Source: Lentzea atacamensis (GTDB lineage: Bacteria; Actinomycetota; Actinomycetes; Mycobacteriales; Pseudonocardiaceae). From it: 32,941 nt of DNA. The notes beneath the pieces were generated by a model. It did no database searches. It was not told the origin of the DNA and worked only from the letters and a program-made list of their open reading frames with translations. Each line of letters starts with the position of its first letter. The first letter of the stretch is position 1. The DNA lies in the NCBI RefSeq assembly GCF_003269295.1, contig NZ_QLTT01000020.1, positions 1 through 32,941 of the forward strand, written 5' to 3'. This document shows, piece after piece, positions 1 to 8,352 of this stretch. The translations under genes and the position numbers were made by a program.

Positions 1-99
1 CGACTAGGCGTGCAGAACAAGCACCAAGGTCTGACCGATAGGCAACATCTGGCTGTTGGTCAGCGATAGTTAGTGTATCGGTTGTACGGAAGGATCAAC

Positions 100-489
100 A
101 TGGTTGCTCGGCGCGGGATGTGGATTGGACTAGCGGTTGTCGGTGCGGTCGCGGTCGCTGGCGGACTCGTGTGGCTATTCCGCAGCTTGGGCGCTGAGGA
201 GGCCGATCGGATCTCTAGCGGGATCGGTGCCGGAGCAGCACTGATCGGGCTGATCTTGACAGTATTGGGGCTGATCAATGCCCGTCCTCAAGCGATTCCT
301 GACACAACGCAGCAGTTGCCCAGACCGAACGCCACCGGACCAGAAGGCCTGCACAGTCCAAGTCAGCGTGTGGACAACAGCACGATCATGGGCCCCAACA
401 TCCAGGTTGGCGGGTCTCTGACTGGCGGCGTTTCAGCCCAGGGTTCCGGCCAGACCGCTCCGGCCGTTAACCAAGAGCGCGACCTGTGA
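100..489 (+). CDS. Small two-helix membrane protein with C-terminal amyloid-like motif (putative effector)
   Basis: The predicted protein has 129 residues. Two hydrophobic helices (about residues 7-27 and 40-60) are separated by a short charged loop, followed by a Pro/Gln-rich linker and a motif at residues 93-111 reading NSTIMGPNIQVGGSLTGG. An in-frame GTG lies at 73, but the ATG at 100 is preceded by GGAAGGA at 88-94, an ideal ribosome binding site, so I chose 100. The stop overlaps the GTG start of the STAND gene by 4 bp, implying translational coupling. The motif is almost repeated in the N-terminus of that neighbour. In known bacterial NLR-like systems a shared amyloid motif lets the sensor template its effector. 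I infer that this protein sits in the cytoplasmic membrane and damages it when nucleated. I recognise no named family for the membrane part. Confidence 0.8.
   Translation: MVARRGMWIGLAVVGAVAVAGGLVWLFRSLGAEEADRISSGIGAGAALIGLILTVLGLINARPQAIPDTTQQLPRPNATGPEGLHSPSQRVDNSTIMGPNIQVGGSLTGGVSAQGSGQTAPAVNQERDL
376..432 (+). other. RHIM/BASS3-like motif, copy 1 (effector C-terminus)
   Basis: This segment encodes N-S-T-I-M-G-P-N-I-Q-V-G-G-S-L-T-G-G-V. The core N-[IV]-Q-V-G-G resembles the [IV]-Q-[IV]-G core of RHIM motifs and the G-x-V-V-Q-A-G-x-I-x-G-G-V pattern known from actinobacterial amyloid signalling sequences (BASS3). It lies just after the membrane helices and linker, the usual place for a nucleation motif in an effector. 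Confidence 0.65.
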
Positions 490-3400
490 CCCGGAAGCGC
501 GGCGATCGAGAAGACCCAGCCACTGCAGCGACAGGTGGGCAGTCCGTACAGGGCAGCACCATCAGTGGACCCAACGTGCAAGTCGGTGGTGACGTCCAGG
601 GCCCAATCATCACGGGTGATCTGACCATCCAGCACTACGTCATAGAAACGACAGAGCAGCGAACTACCGATGACAGCCAGGCATTGGCGGCGACAGTTCG
701 GCGGTACCGCCTCCGGAACCGGACAGCGAGACCAGCCATCATGGCTGATCATCCCGGGGCAGCCCTGTTGGTGGAGACCCTGTGCGCACCAGACGCCCAG
801 CAGGTTCTGGTCGTCCATGGGCGCGCAGGTGCCGGCAAGAGCAACGTGGTCATGGATGCGCTAGACGATCTGATCCACCGGGGCTGGGTGGCCGGGGTCC
901 TCAGAATGGATGCCGTCGGTGCCGCGTCAACCTCAGCGGTTACCGCAGGCATCGCATCGCACCTTTCGGACTCGCCAGTGGTTGCGATCGACAAACCAGT
1001 GGGCGACGCCTCTCGGGTGTTGGTGATTGACCAGCTAGACGCGGTGAGTACGTACAGCGGTCGTATGCCGGACAGCTACGACGCTGTCGCCGAAATGCTT
1101 GAGCAGCTGGACGAACATCCACGGGTGAAGGTCGTGCTGGTGGTTCGAACGGTCGACCTCACCGCTGATCCGAGGATGCGTTCACTTCTGCGGGATGAGG
1201 CGCGTGTGCGCAGCCTGGAGATCGGTGATCTCGAACTCGCTGCCGTGCACAAGGCTCTCGAAGGCGGTGGTGTCGAGGTGTCGTCACTGCCGTCGGCGAC
1301 GCTCGAGCTCCTGCGGGTACCTCTGCACCTGTCGGTTTTCAGTCATCTCGATCACGCTTCGCAGCGCGTCCCGTACAAGACTTTGCCTGATCTGTACGAG
1401 CAGTTCACGTCTCAGATACGGCAGTCTGTCGAGACGGAGCTGGGCAGCTTGCATTGGCACACGATCGTCACCTCTCTAGTGAGCTACATGAACGACAACG
1501 AGTCACTGCAGGCACCGGCCGCAGTGCTCGACGCGGTGCCACGTCGCGAGGTATCGGCGTTGGTATCAGCGGGACTGCTTGTTGAAGACACTGCCAGCGT
1601 TGGCTTCTTCCATGAGACCTACTTCGATTTTCAGTTCGCCAGGGCGTTCCTCGCTCAGGGACGCGATCTCCACGACTTCCTGGTCGAGTCAGGCCAACAC
1701 CTGTTCAGGCGAGCGCAAGCCCGTCAGGTGCTGGAACACATTGCGGGCACTGACAGGAACCTGTTTCGTGCTGTCGCTGTTCGGCTGTTGAGCAGTCCCG
1801 CTCTACGGGCGCATCTGTTGGACGTGGTGATCGGCGTGCTGAGCCAACTCGAGGCCAACGCAGATGACTGGCTTGCGATCGAGCCGCTGGTATTCGGCGA
1901 ATGTCGGCGTAGCGGCAGGCTGGCCGGCCTACTGTCGCAGACGCAGTGGTTCGATGCGGCCGACGCTGCCAAGCGGTGGGAGCCGCTTTTGGCAAACGAT
2001 GAGACCGCGGGTGTCGCTGCTCATCAGCTGATCTTCGCTGCGAGACGGCGTGCGGAGCGTGTGGCGGAGCTTGTCCGCCCGTACGTCGCGACTGCGGAGC
2101 AGTGGAATCAGCGGCTGCGAGCGATGGTCCAGTGGTCGCTCACTCCGGGCCTCGTCGATCTGACGGTCGAACTCATTCAGCGAGGGATACTCGACGAAGT
2201 TCGCGGCCCTATCGCCGTCAACAGCGACTTCTGGTCGATTATCTATCCAATCAAAGACGATGATCCGGTCGGGGCGGCCCGAATCATCGGCGCGTACCTG
2301 CGGCGAACTTGGGTGCGAGCACAGGCCGAAGGTAGTTCAGATCCATTCGAGTCGGGCCACCTCAACGAGCACTCCTCCAGCGGCGGCGGCTCTACGATCA
2401 CTGACGTCGCCGCGGCAGCACCGGACCAGTTCCTCACCGAGGTCCTTCCCTTCGTCGTGGACATACTCAACGCCACAAGTACTGACACAGGCGCCGCTGG
2501 ACTGCGATCCAGTCCGCGGTGGAGCCATCGCTACCTCAACTCGACACCTCAGATCGATCAAGCCCTCTTCAGCGGTCTCGAAACCGCGATCTGCAACACC
2601 GCTGCCGAACTACACCGAACCAGGAACGAGCTGATCAACACTCTCGCATCCAGCGATCTCGAAGCACTACGGTTCCTCGCGTGCAGGGCGTATACCGCCG
2701 TCGCGGTGCACACCAGCAATCAGGCGATCGACTGGCTGATGGCCGACCAGCAGAACCTCCGACTGGGCTGGAGCGACAGCCCGTCGTGGGCGTCGCGTCA
2801 ACTCATCGAAGCCGCCACGCCACACTGCGATGAACATCGACTCACAACGCTGTGCGACGCACTCCTCACGTATTACCCAGGGTGGGAAACCACTGTCGAC
2901 GGCCGCCATGCTCGGGGCCACAGCCAATACCGGCTGTTGTCAGCAGTAGCGCCCGAACGACTGCCTCCCTCTTGCACACGACGTCTCGCCGAGCTCGAGA
3001 GAAGATTCCCCGACGCGCCACCGAATCCTCCCCGTGAACTCGAGGCGCATTGGGTAGGCCCTCCGGTCGCCGAGCAAGCTTCCACATTCATGACCGACGA
3101 AGACTGGCGTCGCGCCATCCACAAGCACCACAGCCACCGTACGAACTACAGCACCACTCCACCCGCAGGCGGGGTACGGGAACTAGCGGGCATGCTTGGC
3201 CGCCGCGCAGAGATCCAGCCCGAGCGTTTCGCGCACCTCGCCTTGACATTCGACGCCACCACCCCCGCGGTGCACATCGTGCATGTGATCGAAGCAGCAG
3301 CCAGCAAGATCCCGATCTCACTGCTGACCCAACTCTGTGAACACGCCGCGCAGACAGCAGGACCTGAGGCTGGGCGCGCGATCTGCCGTGCAGTCTGCAA

Positions 3401-4433
3401 AGTAGCCGGAGAAGCTAACGATGAGCTGATCCAGCTGCTTGAGCACTACGCCAACGATGCCGACCCCGGCGAAGAGATCGCACGAACCCTTTCAAACTCC
3501 GGGAAGTTCTACTACAACGGCGACCTCCGCAACGCAGGGATGAACTGCACACGAGGCGCAGCAGCCGAGGCCATGGGCGAGGTGTTGTTCCAACAACGGC
3601 ACTACGCAGATCGACTGCTACCAGCGATCACAATGCTTGCCGCTGATCCGATCATGGCCGTACGCGTGCAGGCTGCCATCGGCGTGACCGCTCTCCTCAA
3701 CACCCACCCCGAGACAGCGCTCGACATCGCACACGAGCTCTTCAACACCACACCAGACGACATCCTTGCCTCTCAACCTGCAGCTCGCCTACTCACATAC
3801 GCAGTCCTTCGCGCACCTCAACGCTTCGCGCCGCACCTCGCTCAAGCATTGAGTGGACCAGACACCGTTGCCGAGCTATCCGGACAGGTGTGGGCCGTCG
3901 CTCTCATCAACAACTGCGTAGATGAGTCCCTCCGGGACGAGCCGAGTTTCATGTCCATCGCGGCACGCAGAGGTGCGGCCGGAGTGCTCGCTGCCAGCCC
4001 AGACGCCAAGCCCGAAGCTCTGTCGATCCTATTCGATGACGAGGACGAGACCGTGCGTGCGGTAGCAGCAAACGCAGTGCGCAGGCTCAGCAACGTCGAT
4101 ACCACGACAGCCCACACTCTTGTCTCGGCGTTCACCGCAAGCTCAGCCTTCACCGACCACTACGGGACACTCTTCCATGCGTTGGCGAGCAGCCTGCAAC
4201 TGCTTCCCGAAGCTGTGCTCGACGCGTGCGATCTTGCTATTCAGGTTGCAGGCTCCGGAATGGGCGACTTCAGCACCCGTCACGCCGCAGCAGGGCCGGA
4301 CATGATCACCGTCGTTCTACGCCTCTATCGTCAAGCCAATCAAGAAATCCGTGCGCGTTGCCTCGACATTATCGACCGGTTGTCCGACAACTCAGCCTAC
4401 GGCCTCGAGGACGCACTGCGCACAGAGCGATAA
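486..4433 (+). CDS. STAND P-loop NTPase with N-terminal amyloid-like motif and HEAT-like C-terminal solenoid
   Basis: The protein has 1315 residues. Residues 23-42 hold the BASS/RHIM-like motif GSTISGPNVQVGGDVQGP. The P-loop domain follows: Walker A GRAGAGKS at 112-119, Walker B VLVIDQLD at about 178-185, and a VVLVVRT sensor-like strand near 216. A winged-helix-like stretch contains FFHETYFDFQFARAF. The remainder is helical, and about residues 1020-1310 read as HEAT-like repeats (for example DEDETVRAVAANAVRRL). There is no enzymatic effector domain at the N-terminus, only the motif, so the output must lie in a partner, most simply the membrane protein encoded just upstream. STAND NTPases oligomerise when their solenoid binds a trigger; the trigger here is unknown. 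The GTG start at 486 overlaps the upstream TGA. Base composition changes inside the gene near 2400-2580. Confidence 0.85.
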   Translation: MTRKRGDREDPATAATGGQSVQGSTISGPNVQVGGDVQGPIITGDLTIQHYVIETTEQRTTDDSQALAATVRRYRLRNRTARPAIMADHPGAALLVETLCAPDAQQVLVVHGRAGAGKSNVVMDALDDLIHRGWVAGVLRMDAVGAASTSAVTAGIASHLSDSPVVAIDKPVGDASRVLVIDQLDAVSTYSGRMPDSYDAVAEMLEQLDEHPRVKVVLVVRTVDLTADPRMRSLLRDEARVRSLEIGDLELAAVHKALEGGGVEVSSLPSATLELLRVPLHLSVFSHLDHASQRVPYKTLPDLYEQFTSQIRQSVETELGSLHWHTIVTSLVSYMNDNESLQAPAAVLDAVPRREVSALVSAGLLVEDTASVGFFHETYFDFQFARAFLAQGRDLHDFLVESGQHLFRRAQARQVLEHIAGTDRNLFRAVAVRLLSSPALRAHLLDVVIGVLSQLEANADDWLAIEPLVFGECRRSGRLAGLLSQTQWFDAADAAKRWEPLLANDETAGVAAHQLIFAARRRAERVAELVRPYVATAEQWNQRLRAMVQWSLTPGLVDLTVELIQRGILDEVRGPIAVNSDFWSIIYPIKDDDPVGAARIIGAYLRRTWVRAQAEGSSDPFESGHLNEHSSSGGGSTITDVAAAAPDQFLTEVLPFVVDILNATSTDTGAAGLRSSPRWSHRYLNSTPQIDQALFSGLETAICNTAAELHRTRNELINTLASSDLEALRFLACRAYTAVAVHTSNQAIDWLMADQQNLRLGWSDSPSWASRQLIEAATPHCDEHRLTTLCDALLTYYPGWETTVDGRHARGHSQYRLLSAVAPERLPPSCTRRLAELERRFPDAPPNPPRELEAHWVGPPVAEQASTFMTDEDWRRAIHKHHSHRTNYSTTPPAGGVRELAGMLGRRAEIQPERFAHLALTFDATTPAVHIVHVIEAAASKIPISLLTQLCEHAAQTAGPEAGRAICRAVCKVAGEANDELIQLLEHYANDADPGEEIARTLSNSGKFYYNGDLRNAGMNCTRGAAAEAMGEVLFQQRHYADRLLPAITMLAADPIMAVRVQAAIGVTALLNTHPETALDIAHELFNTTPDDILASQPAARLLTYAVLRAPQRFAPHLAQALSGPDTVAELSGQVWAVALINNCVDESLRDEPSFMSIAARRGAAGVLAASPDAKPEALSILFDDEDETVRAVAANAVRRLSNVDTTTAHTLVSAFTASSAFTDHYGTLFHALASSLQLLPEAVLDACDLAIQVAGSGMGDFSTRHAAAGPDMITVVLRLYRQANQEIRARCLDIIDRLSDNSAYGLEDALRTER
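552..611 (+). other. RHIM/BASS3-like motif, copy 2 (STAND N-terminus)
   Basis: Encodes G-S-T-I-S-G-P-N-V-Q-V-G-G-D-V-Q-G-P-I-I. It matches the upstream protein's motif at S-T-I-x-G-P-N-x-Q-V-G-G-x-x-x-G. Six of the ten identical core residues use different synonymous codons in the two copies, so the similarity is kept at protein level and is not a recent DNA duplication. Confidence 0.65.
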
Positions 4434-4472
4434 GCCCAGCGCACTCATAGCGAGTCACGCATGAACGGTCGA

Positions 4473-4509
4473 AGGCCTGTCGGGCGCCAAAATATGGCCC
4501 AATAGGCCT
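4473..4509. terminator. Hairpin between convergent genes, possible bidirectional terminator
   Basis: AGGCCT (4473-4478) pairs with AGGCCT (4504-4509), and inside a symmetric 3-nt bulge GGGC (4482-4485) pairs with GCCC (4497-4500) around an 11-nt loop. It lies between the convergent ends of the STAND gene (4433) and the TPR-like gene (4616). No T-run follows, which is common in actinobacteria. It overlaps a relic repeat, so its role is uncertain. Confidence 0.4.
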
Positions 4510-4556
4510 GATCTGCACATCAAGCTGCTACAGGTTCGCACTCGTTGATCAAACCG
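4484..4556. repeat. Imperfect about 73-bp repeat, relic insertion-sequence end (copy 1)
   Basis: Aligns at roughly 70% by hand count with 27119-27190, in the same orientation. Shared blocks include GCCAAAA, CCTGA, CATCA, GCTGC, GGTTCG and GTTGA. The second copy directly follows a degraded transposase. The sequence after this copy (TCTCGGCACGCACA) also matches the right end of the insertion sequence at 13261-13295. I interpret it as a leftover insertion-sequence end. Confidence 0.45.
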
Positions 4557-4615
4557 TCTCGGCACGCACACCGCTCCCATGCACTCGGTTTGCCAACCGA
4601 CACACCCTGCCGAAC

Positions 4616-6640
4616 TCAGGCCTGTCGCCAAATCATCGGCAGGATCTTCTCTGCGCTCAATCTCCGATGCTCAACGAGCAGCACGCACAAGCCGCAAGCG
4701 CTCTCCGGCTGATCGGCGGCCGCCGCTACCAGCCGAGGAAGGCGCTTCAGATCGCCGATACCCAGTGCCGAGTCGAGCACACGGAGAAGGTGTCCGGATT
4801 CCCCGGTGGCCAAATCGACCGAAATCCGGTCGATCGCCGTCATCAAGCGGTCGGTGACTTCGTTGTTCTGAAGCACTTTGGCGGCCTTGGCGACTTCGCC
4901 GTATGCGTGCAGCCGCAACGGCCACCAACTCTCCGACGCAGCGCTCTCGAAGGCGAGCTCGACGCACTGCCGCGGTGCGTAGCGGGTGGCCAGGTGGCTG
5001 AGGCCGACTGCTCTCCAAGCGGGGGCTTCGACACGCATCAGCGCATCCACGGCGTCGCTGAAGTCTCCGGCGGCGACCGCATCACTGGCGGCGTCGAGGC
5101 CGTTGATGGCGTCGGCGGAGAGAATGCCGTGGTGCCACGAAAGCCGTCCGCTGATCCCCCGCATCAGATCGTGCGGCACCAGTGCGTGGAGTGCTTCTTG
5201 GGCTGCGGCGTGCCATCTGTCGAGGTCGCCTTCCATGCCTGACCCGTACCGGTAGATTTCGTGGTACGCGGCGTGCGCACGTTCGGTCTCGCCTGCCTTG
5301 ACCGCGCCGACCACGAGACCTGCGAACGCGTCAGCCCGAGCTTGGATCGCCTCGCCTTCCACTGTTCTTTCGTAGCCGGGAATGTGGATCCGCTCGGTCA
5401 ACTCCTGGGCACCGTCGAGATCTCCGCGGCTGGCGAGGCTGCGGGCCATGGCGGCGTAGGCGTCGTTGGCGAAGTGTTCCCAGAAGAGTTCGTTGGGCAT
5501 TTTCGCGATGAGATCAAGCGCGGCCGGCACCTGGCCCGCCGCCGCGAGCTCGGGGCAAAGCGCGCTCGCGATGGTGGTCTCGGCGCCCTTGTGGGGGCCG
5601 CCCATCACGGTCGTCACCAGAGTGGGGATGTCGTGCGTGCCCGTGACCGCGAACGTCGCCAGGGCGATGGCGCGGCACGCTCGGAACCGATGCTGCGGGT
5701 CCTCCACAGCCGCAGCGGTCGAGGTGAGTTCCGCCAGAAGATCGAGCGCGGTTCGCTTGTCGAGCAGAGCGGACAACTCCGCGCACGCGCGGATGCGGTG
5801 AAGGACGAGCTCCTCGGCGTCGTCGACCGGCCGTAGCATCTCCGCGACCAGGTCAACCGCCTCAGATTCATGACCGCGCGTCCGCACCTCGTGCACGGCG
5901 CAGCGGTACGCATCAATCCGGTAGCCGTGCCCGTCCAGCTGGATCTGGTTCAGCGAGTGCCTGGCACCCGCGATGTCGCCTGTCACAGCACACTCGATGC
6001 TGTCGTCGACGAGCTTCTGGTTTCTGTCCGGGATGTACGTCGGGCGTTCCGATGCAAGCGCCTTGTCTTGGTGGAACTTCCTCAGGAGAGCCTCGGCGGC
6101 TCGCGAGACGAGTGGCGAAGGCTGCTCCGCGAGCATTCCCAAGATCGTGATCGCCGCGGTGTTGCGCCAGTTCTGCTCGTCCATCCACTCGCCGGTCGGG
6201 ATCTCGCTCGGCTTGCCGCGCAACAACCTGTCCAACGTTCGATCACTCTCGGCGTGGTGCCCGCGAGCGCGCAGATCCCAGGCGAGAAGCAGGTACCACA
6301 GCGATCGGTCGTCCCGGTGCGGCCGCTCCGCCAACTGCCAGGCCCGCTCCAGCGATCCTGCCCGTGCCGCCGTCACCGGCGACTCCGACGCGAGGTCGAC
6401 GGTCCTGACCACGTGGCGGATCGCGAACTCCGCGACCGCGAGCGCGTCCCCGTTCGCGACAGCGGCCGTCAGCGCGGAACGTGGTGCCGACAGTGCGATG
6501 CGTGGCTCGTCGGGGAACGCCGCCGACTGCTTGCGCGGAAAGCCCTCGTGCCGCGCCAACTCGTACAGCCTCGACGTGAGATCGGCGTCCGACAGATGCG
6601 CCGGCAGATGCCTGAGCGCGTACTCATCCGTCTCGTTCAC
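4616..6640 (-). CDS. TPR-like helical repeat protein, sensor half of a split STAND protein
   Basis: The protein has 674 residues and is almost entirely helical, with TPR-like pairs such as residues around ARAGSLERAWQLAERP and DGAQELTERI. It begins with DEYALRHLPAHLSDA, a sequence I know as the linker between the NTPase/winged-helix part and the C-terminal repeats in actinobacterial STAND proteins, so the N-terminus here is really the middle of a longer protein. It starts at GTG 6640 with AGAGG six bases upstream. The upstream NTPase ORF is in the same frame and ends in TAG at 6652-6650, three codons before this start. I infer that it binds the trigger and works with the separate NTPase. A recent nonsense mutation is the alternative. 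Confidence 0.75.
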   Translation of the reverse strand: MNETDEYALRHLPAHLSDADLTSRLYELARHEGFPRKQSAAFPDEPRIALSAPRSALTAAVANGDALAVAEFAIRHVVRTVDLASESPVTAARAGSLERAWQLAERPHRDDRSLWYLLLAWDLRARGHHAESDRTLDRLLRGKPSEIPTGEWMDEQNWRNTAAITILGMLAEQPSPLVSRAAEALLRKFHQDKALASERPTYIPDRNQKLVDDSIECAVTGDIAGARHSLNQIQLDGHGYRIDAYRCAVHEVRTRGHESEAVDLVAEMLRPVDDAEELVLHRIRACAELSALLDKRTALDLLAELTSTAAAVEDPQHRFRACRAIALATFAVTGTHDIPTLVTTVMGGPHKGAETTIASALCPELAAAGQVPAALDLIAKMPNELFWEHFANDAYAAMARSLASRGDLDGAQELTERIHIPGYERTVEGEAIQARADAFAGLVVGAVKAGETERAHAAYHEIYRYGSGMEGDLDRWHAAAQEALHALVPHDLMRGISGRLSWHHGILSADAINGLDAASDAVAAGDFSDAVDALMRVEAPAWRAVGLSHLATRYAPRQCVELAFESAASESWWPLRLHAYGEVAKAAKVLQNNEVTDRLMTAIDRISVDLATGESGHLLRVLDSALGIGDLKRLPRLVAAAADQPESACGLCVLLVEHRRLSAEKILPMIWRQA

Positions 6641-6649
6641 CGCATGCCT

Positions 6650-8077
6650 CTACTGTTCGAACGTGGTGCGCCAGAGCAGATCCGCGATCTGGCCGTGAAC
6701 CCACTCGATGGTCAGACCGGCTGCCTGCACGATGTCCTTGCGATGCAGGAAGTCGCGGAAACTGGTGTGGTACGGCGAGTAACGCGTCTGCCCGAGCACC
6801 CGCTCCTCGTGCAGGAACTGCTTCCACTCGTCCAGCACCTCCTGGACGGTGAGCTCGTCCACCGGATCCGTCGCGATGCTCGCGAGCAACGACCGCGACA
6901 CGGCCTGCCGTGCCTCGCACAGCGTGAAGACGATGAGAAGTTTCGTCCGGGGCAACGGCCGGGCGGTCATGCCCATCATCCGCCAGTGGTCTCCGTAGTA
7001 GTTCTCCAGGCCACGTGGCAACCGGTCGGTGCCGAACCTCCGGTACGCACCGCGCTCGATCTCCGGCATGACGTATCTGAGGTACATGAAGTTGTCCTCG
7101 CTGCGCTCCGCCAGATCGGAGATCGCCCCGTCCACCCCTCCTCCGTACTCCCTGGCCCAGGCCGCGAGTTCCGGCCGCGACATCGCCGCGGACACGTAGG
7201 CCTTGACATCCTCGCGGTTCTCGGTGCCGTGAGCCATCAGGTCCAGCTCGCGGTACGGCGACTGCGCCACCAGCCGCACGTCGACGTTCCGGCTGGTCAT
7301 CACAAAGAACACGCCATCAGGCAGAACAGGCGGGAGGAACAGCAGGTTGGCGACGTCCGGCTGGGCCGATCCGTCAACCTCGTCCAGCGCGTCGACGGCA
7401 ATGACCAGCGGCTCCTCCTTTGGCAGCCGTTGCCGGGCATCGACGAGCAGGGACAGCAGGAAGGCGCCGCTGTCGACCGCGTTGGAGGGCATCACGGGAT
7501 GAGGGAGACCCACGTCGGCGACCAGCTGAGCGCACACACTCCGGATGAACTGCGCGGCGCTTGAGACACCCACAGACCGCACGTTGAAATGCACCACGCA
7601 GCCTGTGCGCCGCACGTACTCGGCCAGGATCGCGCTCTTGCCCATCCCGGGGTCGCCCTGCAGGACCAGGTAGCCGCACTGGTTCTCGGTGAGAAACTCG
7701 TCGATGGCCTCGAAGACGTAGCGACGGCCGACAAACTCGCGCGTCCGATCCGCGATGAGAGCGCCCCACAGATGCGGCATCGTCTCGGGCGCCGATCCCA
7801 CCTGTGCGCGTAGATCCACGAGCGCAGCCACCGCCTCGGCAGGCAGGTCGAAGCGCCTAACCACCCGGCGGACGCTTCGACCGACCTCCACTGCTGCGGT
7901 GTCGGCGACGCTCTGCGAGGAGAGGACCGCCAGCAACTCGTCGAGAGCCGCTCGCTCACCGGCCTCCGACTCGCGCTCCACAACGGACTGGAGCTGGCTC
8001 AACGCTTGGCCGAGGTCCGCCGATGAACTTGAGAACGAGATGTTGACGTTGTCGGCGGCCACAGGAGAAAGGTACAT
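6650..8077 (-). CDS. NACHT-type STAND NTPase
   Basis: The protein has 475 residues from ATG 8077. An upstream in-frame TTG at 8179 would add 34 residues of low-complexity Arg/Ser sequence, so I prefer the ATG, although its ribosome site is weak. Residues 15-60 look coiled-coil-like. Walker A GDPGMGKS is at 141-148, Walker B LVIAVDALDE at 224-233, and a FFVMTSR sensor strand follows. A winged-helix segment contains YSPYHTSFRDFLHR near the C-terminus. The protein stops where most STAND proteins continue into a repeat sensor, and that sensor is encoded by the next ORF in the same frame. I recognise no nuclease, protease or TIR domain at the N-terminus. The BASS-like motif of the first system is absent. 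Confidence 0.8.
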   Translation of the reverse strand: MYLSPVAADNVNISFSSSSADLGQALSQLQSVVERESEAGERAALDELLAVLSSQSVADTAAVEVGRSVRRVVRRFDLPAEAVAALVDLRAQVGSAPETMPHLWGALIADRTREFVGRRYVFEAIDEFLTENQCGYLVLQGDPGMGKSAILAEYVRRTGCVVHFNVRSVGVSSAAQFIRSVCAQLVADVGLPHPVMPSNAVDSGAFLLSLLVDARQRLPKEEPLVIAVDALDEVDGSAQPDVANLLFLPPVLPDGVFFVMTSRNVDVRLVAQSPYRELDLMAHGTENREDVKAYVSAAMSRPELAAWAREYGGGVDGAISDLAERSEDNFMYLRYVMPEIERGAYRRFGTDRLPRGLENYYGDHWRMMGMTARPLPRTKLLIVFTLCEARQAVSRSLLASIATDPVDELTVQEVLDEWKQFLHEERVLGQTRYSPYHTSFRDFLHRKDIVQAAGLTIEWVHGQIADLLWRTTFEQ

Positions 8078-8100
8078 CGTTTGGTTCCGGGAAACCGGGG

Positions 8101-8295
8101 AACGACGAGCGTCGGCTACGAGTACCAGGGGCCGTGCGCGCAAGCGGGCATCCGACGAGCTGCTCGGCTGATGGGACAACCACTACGTCCAGGACGGTCT
8201 ACGGATGGCTCAAGGACGAAGCCGATCCAGCGGACCTGACCCGCATCCGGAACGAGGCAGTGCGACTGGGTGCCACTGGCGCGGCCGACTGGTGA
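8101..8295 (+). other. Possible gene fragment upstream of the DUF4365 gene
   Basis: One plus-strand frame is open through this divergent intergenic region and ends with residues TVYGWLKDEADPADLTRI and then LGATGAADW before a TGA. The last 33 codons look protein-like, and the sequence faintly recalls the small effector-associated (EACC1-like) domains found next to STAND genes. I see no convincing start codon or ribosome site, and the 5' part reads poorly. It may be a remnant. Confidence 0.25.
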
Positions 8296-8352
8296 CGACA
8301 CTCCGAGGCGCTACTCCTCGCTGGACGCCACCGGCCGCTGAATAATCAACCG

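Noticed and set aside
73..99. GTG at 73 as start of the membrane protein
   Set aside because: The ATG at 100 has an ideally placed GGAAGGA, whereas the GTG has no ribosome site and adds residues with no role.
5870..7564. Plus-strand open frame of 564 codons opposite the split STAND genes
   Set aside because: Antisense shadow: Arg/His/Val-rich with no motifs, while the minus strand carries clear Walker and repeat sequence.
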